Source of the DNA: Parcubacteria group bacterium
Lineage (GTDB): Bacteria > Patescibacteriota > Minisyncoccia > Phycocordibacterales > UBA12088
DNA length: 11,104 nt
Direction of reading: 5' to 3'
Assembly (NCBI GenBank): GCA_021731325.1
Contig: JAKFXP010000089.1
Span: forward strand, 1 to 11,104
Of the stretch, positions 7,444-11,104 are shown piece by piece. Position 1 is the first letter of the stretch. Every line of letters begins with the position of its first letter. Below the pieces are notes generated by a model, which made no database searches, was not told the DNA's origin, and was given only the letters and a program-made list of their open reading frames with translations. Position numbers and translations under genes: made by a program.

Positions 7444-8229
7444 TTATCCAATACAAGCAAGGATGGTGTAGCCCCCGAAATATACAATTCCCATACCGAG
7501 AACGAGATAAGGTCCAAAGGGTACTTCGGACGAGAGGGTAAATTTTTTGGTAGAAAAAAACGAATGGAATATTTTTTGTAACCCAATCAGAGTCAGTGAT
7601 ACAGCTGCGCCCACCCAGAATGCAAACATAACCGCTGAGGTACCCCCCAAAAGACCGAGGTACCATCCCATACCCCACGCAAGCTTACCGTCCCCCAATC
7701 CCATCCACCGACCATTCGAATATTTCCACAGTCCATAGAATGGAAGAAAAAGTATCGGGCCAGCAAGAAATGTCCATATCTCAAATCCAGCAGTCAACCA
7801 TGACGAAGTGAGCGCAAGTGCGGCAAATAAAAAGGAAAATCGGTCAGGGATCAGCATGGTACGCAGGTCATACACCGTAATAACAATGAGGAGCGACCAA
7901 ATAGCAAGGTCAAGTACGAGCGGTGCATTGAAGGCTAGCGTTTGAAGCCCCGACTGATACCATACACCCACAAAGAGTACCCCCGTGAAAAACTCCACTA
8001 CAGGATACTGGGCCGAAATAGGTGTCCTACACCCTCGACAGCGACCTACCTGCACTACATAGGAGAAGAGTGGTACCAACTCATACCAATGCAACTGTTT
8101 GTGGCACGAAGGACAGTAGGAGCGACCACCCACCCCTTCTTCTTTTTCGTGCCGCAAAATGACGACATTGAGAAAACTACCGATAATGAGGCCAAGAATA
8201 AAAAGTAATGGGTAAAATACAGTAAACAT
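7444..8229 (-). CDS. pilD: Prepilin peptidase / N-methyltransferase
   Basis: Membrane aspartic protease that removes prepilin leaders and methylates the new N-terminus. From the ATG at 8229 it has 261 residues; a TTG at 8262 would overlap the previous gene. Conserved parts: GSFLNVVILR (17 to 26), two zinc-type pairs CPSC (39 to 42) and CRGC (64 to 67), catalytic D121 in YDLRTMLIPD, catalytic D180 in GLGDGKL, and the PFGPYL motif (237 to 242). Several hydrophobic segments span the membrane. Both the methyltransferase-type Cys region and the protease region are present, so it should be bifunctional. It is the only prepilin peptidase in the window and lies among its seven pilin substrates, 17 bases after the upstream pilin stop. 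Confidence 0.96.
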   Translation of the reverse strand: MFTVFYPLLFILGLIIGSFLNVVILRHEKEEGVGGRSYCPSCHKQLHWYELVPLFSYVVQVGRCRGCRTPISAQYPVVEFFTGVLFVGVWYQSGLQTLAFNAPLVLDLAIWSLLIVITVYDLRTMLIPDRFSFLFAALALTSSWLTAGFEIWTFLAGPILFLPFYGLWKYSNGRWMGLGDGKLAWGMGWYLGLLGGTSAVMFAFWVGAAVSLTLIGLQKIFHSFFSTKKFTLSSEVPFGPYLVLGMGIVYFGGYTILACIG

Positions 8230-8246
8230 GGTTGCTGTGCAAAGTA

Positions 8247-8705
8247 TTATGAAGTAATACAATAGTATTTGGTAGGGCTGTCTGAACAGTCGAGGGATAC
8301 GCCGTAATTTACAGTGCCATCAATGTCAGTACTGAGTGCGGTAGAGGTTGACTCGAGCGTTGCGCGCACCATATATCTAAGTCCGGTACTACTCGTCGCA
8401 TACCCATACGAATTGCCTTGTGGATCAATGGGAAGTGTGGTCAGGAATGAGTCGAGAGTGGTGCCCACAGGACACCCCTGCCCCACTGTAAGCGTTAGCT
8501 CCCGTGGGTACTGATGACAGGTACTTTTGTACAGATCAAGTGCAAGACCAATACGCTTTAGATCGGTGACACGGCTTTTGTCTCGTGCATCGGTTCGCGG
8601 TGTAGTCATGCTGTTCATGGTGACTGACGCAAAGATACCAATGATAGCAATAACAACCATAAGCTCAACGAGGGTGACACCGTGCATAGCATAGCGATAA
8701 AACAT
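8247..8705 (-). CDS. GspG-like type IV pilin, paralogue of the pilin at 3663-4145
   Basis: Secreted pilin of 152 residues from the ATG at 8705. The leader is 9 residues ending HG, then VTLVELMVVIAIIGIFASV with Glu at mature position 5. An ATG at 8687 would leave only 3 leader residues; a GTG at 8765 lies inside the terminator and is rejected. The head follows the GspG pattern: LKRIGLALDLYK, QYP, LPIDPQGNSYGYA. Four cysteines (TCHQYP, QGCPVGTTL, LDC, YYC) line up with those of the pilin at 3663 to 4145, as do YMVRATLE and DGT. It follows a terminator with no obvious promoter of its own, so it may be made at a lower level than the pilin before it. Which fibre position it fills is unknown. Confidence 0.85.
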   Translation of the reverse strand: MFYRYAMHGVTLVELMVVIAIIGIFASVTMNSMTTPRTDARDKSRVTDLKRIGLALDLYKSTCHQYPRELTLTVGQGCPVGTTLDSFLTTLPIDPQGNSYGYATSSTGLRYMVRATLESTSTALSTDIDGTVNYGVSLDCSDSPTKYYCITS

Positions 8706-8764
8706 GGTGTACCAATGGTACCGTACCACAACCTCCACTCCTAATGGGAGTGTCCCCAATACCA

Positions 8765-8789
8765 CAAAAGCCGCTCAATGCGGCTTTTG
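8765..8789 (-). terminator. Intrinsic terminator after pilA
   Basis: A perfect 10-bp stem (CAAAAGCCGC / GCGGCTTTTG) with a 5-base loop. On the minus strand the stem ends in TTTT. It lies 30 bases after the pilA stop and before the next pilin. The stem is symmetrical, but no plus-strand gene lies nearby, so minus-strand use is most likely. Confidence 0.85.
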
Positions 8790-8819
8790 CTTGTTCACTG
8801 ACGGATTCTTTATCGGTTA

Positions 8820-9215
8820 CTAGCAACCCGCTGGAAGATAGGAAACGCCAGCACTCGTCATCGTTGCGTTTGTGCAAGTCCCTTGGGGACTTGGATTTGC
8901 GAGAAAAGTTATGTTAAAATCACCAGTTCCACTAGTGCCACATACAGCGGCAGTAGTGCCAGCAACAATTGTACCGACAGAATGTCGTCCAGCAGCAGGC
9001 ACGTGCGTAGCTGCTACTAAAACGCCTGAGTCACAAGCAGTTACTACTGCAGGATGTAAAGCTGATAATTCTGCTTTAAACGCTGCCGCAGCTGCACGTT
9101 GACGAGCGCCGGAGAGCGACGAGAGTACGACCGACGCCAAAATACCGATAATCGCAATCACGACGAGAAGCTCGATGAGCGTAAAACCTTTTTCCTTATT
9201 ATTATACATAAACAT
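8820..9215 (-). CDS. pilA: Probable major type IV pilin
   Basis: Short pilin of 131 residues, likely the bulk fibre subunit. The 10-residue leader ends KEKG, followed by FTLIELLVVIAIIGILASVV, the most canonical pilin stem in the window, with Glu at mature position 5. The mature head is only about 85 residues after the stem, rich in Ala, Thr, Ser and Gly. It has cysteines at 61, 92, 114 and at the last residue, 131. The major-pilin call rests on its own -10 box upstream, a strong terminator just downstream, and softer A/T-ending codons than its neighbours, all consistent with high expression. It follows pilT and pilC. There is no Shine-Dalgarno. It could instead be a specialised pilin; the pilin class itself is certain. 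Confidence 0.85.
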   Translation of the reverse strand: MFMYNNKEKGFTLIELLVVIAIIGILASVVLSSLSGARQRAAAAAFKAELSALHPAVVTACDSGVLVAATHVPAAGRHSVGTIVAGTTAAVCGTSGTGDFNITFLANPSPQGTCTNATMTSAGVSYLPAGC

Positions 9216-9229
9216 ACTAAAATATTACG

Positions 9230-9235
9230 ATTATA
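9230..9235 (-). promoter_or_regulatory. -10 box of the pilA promoter
   Basis: A perfect TATAAT on the minus strand lies 14 bases before the pilA ATG in an AT-rich stretch. Transcription would start about 8 bases before the ATG, too short for a Shine-Dalgarno, and none is seen. No -35 match lies at 17 bp; a TTGATA is present but with a 21-bp spacer. Confidence 0.55.
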
Positions 9236-9330
9236 AACGGTGATTAATAACTATCTTATCAAGATGACCGTGGTCGCCTTTTCACCAAGCGTCCTGTGGT
9301 CTTATTTTAACGCATTATCGCCCTAATGAT

Positions 9331-9350
9331 ACTTATCTATGTGGATAAGT
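9331..9350. repeat. 7-bp inverted repeat containing a DnaA-box-like 9-mer
   Basis: ACTTATC and GATAAGT flank a 6-base loop, 15 bases after the pilC stop. On the minus strand positions 9348 to 9340 read TTATCCACA, a perfect DnaA box consensus. The stem is AT-rich and has no adjacent T-run on the minus strand, so it is a poor terminator. A single box may be chance. The rest of the 150-base gap holds the pilA -10 box and nothing else I recognise. Confidence 0.35.
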
Positions 9351-9365
9351 GCACGATTTTGTCGA

Positions 9366-10577
9366 TTACTTGATTGACATGGTAATGCTCAAAATTGGCA
9401 CCAGTACCGAAGCAATGAGGATACCTACCCCTCCTGCAAGCGAAATAATCATGGCAGGCTCGATCAACCCGAGTACCGTGTCCACCTGTTGATCTACCTC
9501 GCGCTCATAAAACTTGGCGAGGGTGTCGAGGATAGTACTCAGTTCTCCCGTCTCCTCCCCCACCCGCACCATCTGAATCATGATGGTGGGTATTTGTTCA
9601 TAACTACTCAATGCCTTACTAATCGACGCGCCGTTTTTTATTTCGTCGCGTGCCTTTAAGAGCGCTTCTTCGTAGTGTACATTTTCAACCACCGCAGCGG
9701 TAATCTCAAGCGCCTGCACCATCGCGATACCGCTTGAGAGCATCGTACTCAAGTTATCAGCCATGCGTGCAAGGTACAATTTCTTATACAATGAGCCAAC
9801 CGCCGGTACCTCTACCTTCATCTGATCAAAATATCTTCTACCAGCTGGTGTTTTACTATACTGCCACCCTGCGACAATCATAGCCGCAAACCCAACAAAG
9901 ATAAAAAGACCGTAGTTCACAAACGCATCGCTAATCGCCATCACCACTTTGGTATAAATCGGGATTTCTACCCCTTCTGAAGTCTTGATGATTTCAGCGA
10001 GCTTGGGGATGACCTTTACCATCATGAGTACCATAACTCCAATAAAGGTGGCAATAATGAATGAGGGGTATACGAGTGCATGTTGCGCCTTTGAGGTGAC
10101 TGCGTACGAACGATCAATATACCCCGCCAAGTGTTCAAAGGTTTGTTCGAGGCGCCCGGTCTCTTCTCCGGCAAGCACCATATTGCAATAAAATGACGAG
10201 AACATTTTGGGATGTTTTGCAAGCGCTTTGCTGATAGAGAGTCCTCCCTGAATATCGTCTGCCACTTGCAGCAACACACGCTGTATCATTGCATTTGGGT
10301 TTTCCGCCCCAAGCAGCCGAAAGACCCGTAAGGCACTTACTTGCGCATGAAAAAGTGTCGCAATCTGACGAGAGAGGATAACAATCTCCTTATTGGAAAC
10401 ATGTTCCAAAAAAGTGAGATTCCCAAACAATCCTCCCGTTTTTTCGGCAGGTTCAATCTTGGTGATGACAAAACCCCCTCGCTGCAGGGTTGAGATGGCC
10501 GTGTCTTCGCTCGTCGTCTCAATGGTACCCTGCTGCTCCGTACCGGACTGATTGATGACGGTGTATTTAAAAATCAT
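9366..10577 (-). CDS. pilC: Type IV pilus inner-membrane platform protein PilC
   Basis: Polytopic membrane protein that couples the cytoplasmic ATPases to the growing pilus. The 403 residues match the usual length. It contains two GspF-type domains, each with a GEETG motif (137 to 141 and 340 to 344), following ISKAL repeats (115 to 119 and 319 to 323). Membrane segments are visible at about 168 to 190, 222 to 238 and 373 to 397. The start is the ATG at 10577 (MIFKYTVINQSG), since PilC proteins typically begin with such a short beta-strand. An upstream GTG-type or other start at 10646 would overlap pilT and add 23 residues unlike the family. It lies 46 bases after pilT, before the pilA promoter region. 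Confidence 0.96.
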   Translation of the reverse strand: MIFKYTVINQSGTEQQGTIETTSEDTAISTLQRGGFVITKIEPAEKTGGLFGNLTFLEHVSNKEIVILSRQIATLFHAQVSALRVFRLLGAENPNAMIQRVLLQVADDIQGGLSISKALAKHPKMFSSFYCNMVLAGEETGRLEQTFEHLAGYIDRSYAVTSKAQHALVYPSFIIATFIGVMVLMMVKVIPKLAEIIKTSEGVEIPIYTKVVMAISDAFVNYGLFIFVGFAAMIVAGWQYSKTPAGRRYFDQMKVEVPAVGSLYKKLYLARMADNLSTMLSSGIAMVQALEITAAVVENVHYEEALLKARDEIKNGASISKALSSYEQIPTIMIQMVRVGEETGELSTILDTLAKFYEREVDQQVDTVLGLIEPAMIISLAGGVGILIASVLVPILSITMSIK

Positions 10578-10623
10578 ACGTGTATAAAAGTTATTCGAAT
10601 TGATAGCAGGTAGGGGTAAGGTT

Positions 10624-11104
10624 CTACAACATGCGCTCAAGGCCACGGGGATCTACTGATGCCGCCATTGCATGTTCAACCGCAATCTCACCTGCTCGAA
10701 CCAGTCGAGTAAGTGACGCATTCATGCTAATCATCCCCTCTCCCGAACCCGTTTCGATAATCGTATCGATCTCATGGGTACGTCCTTCGCGAATCATGTT
10801 TGCAACGGCATGGGTATTGACCAACAGCTCATATGCAGGGATAAGTCCTCCGGCAATACGGGGAATCAAACGTTGAGAAAAGATACCACTCAAGCTTGCC
10901 CCCAGTTGGATACGAATCTGATCCTGCTGGTATGCGGGGAACGAATCAACGATACGATCAATGGTCTGCGCTGCATTGTTGGTATGCAGGGTACTAAAGA
11001 CGAGGTGCCCGGTCTCGGCGGCCGTGACTGCGGCCGCAATCGCTTCATTACCGCGCATCTCACCCACCAGAATCACGTCCATATCCTGACGAAATGCACT
11101 ATAT
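10624..11104 (-). CDS. pilT: Type IV pilus retraction ATPase PilT (5' end outside window)
   Basis: Hexameric cytoplasmic ATPase that powers pilus retraction and twitching. Only the C-terminal 159 residues are in the window, out of about 350 expected; the nucleotide-binding Walker A lies beyond the edge. Visible parts: SAFRQDMDVILVGEMRG, the Walker B region with the catalytic Glu; TGHLVFSTLHTNNAAQTIDR, the His box; FPAYQQDQIRIQLGASL; and the C-terminal IREGRTHEID and TGSGEGMISMNASL, typical of PilT rather than PilB. One oddity: the usual Asp of GEMRD is Gly (GEMRGNEA). The gene ends with TAG 46 bases before pilC. A pilB gene may lie upstream, outside the window. Confidence 0.93.
   Translation of the reverse strand, partial: YSAFRQDMDVILVGEMRGNEAIAAAVTAAETGHLVFSTLHTNNAAQTIDRIVDSFPAYQQDQIRIQLGASLSGIFSQRLIPRIAGGLIPAYELLVNTHAVANMIREGRTHEIDTIIETGSGEGMISMNASLTRLVRAGEIAVEHAMAASVDPRGLERML

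Noticed and set aside
7397..7678. Upstream extension of the FimT-like gene giving a 300-residue product
   Set aside because: The extra residues overlap the pilD coding sequence in another frame and would put the pilin leader over 110 residues from the N-terminus, which prepilin peptidases do not process.
8706..8765. GTG start at 8765 for the GspG-like pilin
   Set aside because: The start would lie inside the terminator stem and give a 29-residue leader; the ATG at 8705 gives a usual 9-residue leader.
9331..9350. Terminator for pilC
   Set aside because: The stem is short and AT-rich, and no T-run follows it on the minus strand.
9216..9365. Replication origin near the DnaA-like box
   Set aside because: Only one box is present, with no cluster of boxes, no AT-rich unwinding element of note and no dnaA or dnaN nearby.
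1..11104. CRISPR array, transposon, prophage or toxin-antitoxin system
   Set aside because: No regularly spaced repeats, terminal inverted repeats, transposase, integrase or toxin-like motifs were seen on either strand.

Overview
The window is a compact, single-strand block of 13 genes, all read on the minus strand. Gene order in the direction of transcription therefore runs from high to low coordinates. No gap between genes exceeds about 150 bases. I place it, as an inference, in a Candidate Phyla Radiation (Patescibacteria) bacterium, probably Parcubacteria-like. The reasons are a type IV pilus (T4P) cluster full of short pilins with one prepilin peptidase next to housekeeping genes, very tight packing with 11-base overlaps, almost no Shine-Dalgarno sequences, promoter-like motifs placed for leaderless transcripts, and a divergent NAD-dependent ligase. 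No taxonomic marker such as rRNA is present, so this is not proven.

Pilus half (about 3660 to 11104). Transcription enters with the C-terminal part of the retraction ATPase PilT (cut by the window edge), then the membrane platform PilC. After a 150-base gap with a good -10 box comes a small probable major pilin (pilA), closed by a strong hairpin terminator. Next come a GspG-like pilin, the prepilin peptidase PilD, and four tightly packed or overlapping minor pilin genes. These are FimT/GspH-like, GspJ/PilW-like, GspI/PilV-like, and a 516-residue pilin carrying a von Willebrand factor A (VWA) domain. A second GspG-like pilin, a paralogue of the first, closes the cluster. PilD would process the leaders of all seven pilins, PilC and PilT would drive the fibre, and the four minor pilins plausibly form a tip complex with the VWA protein outermost.

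Housekeeping half (1 to about 3660). ligA (NAD-dependent DNA ligase), gatC and gatA (amidotransferase subunits, gatA cut by the window edge) follow. Both ligA and gatC have an extended -10-like motif ending exactly 6 bases before the ATG, which suggests their own leaderless promoters rather than simple read-through from the pilus genes.

Most notable points: the VWA-pilin with an intact metal site and no Glu at mature position 5; an even number of cysteines in every one of the seven pilins; a ligase whose zinc finger has lost two of four cysteines; two paralogous pilins bracketing the peptidase and minor-pilin genes; and no TGA stop codon among the 12 visible stops. No RNA gene, CRISPR array, insertion sequence or phage gene was seen.
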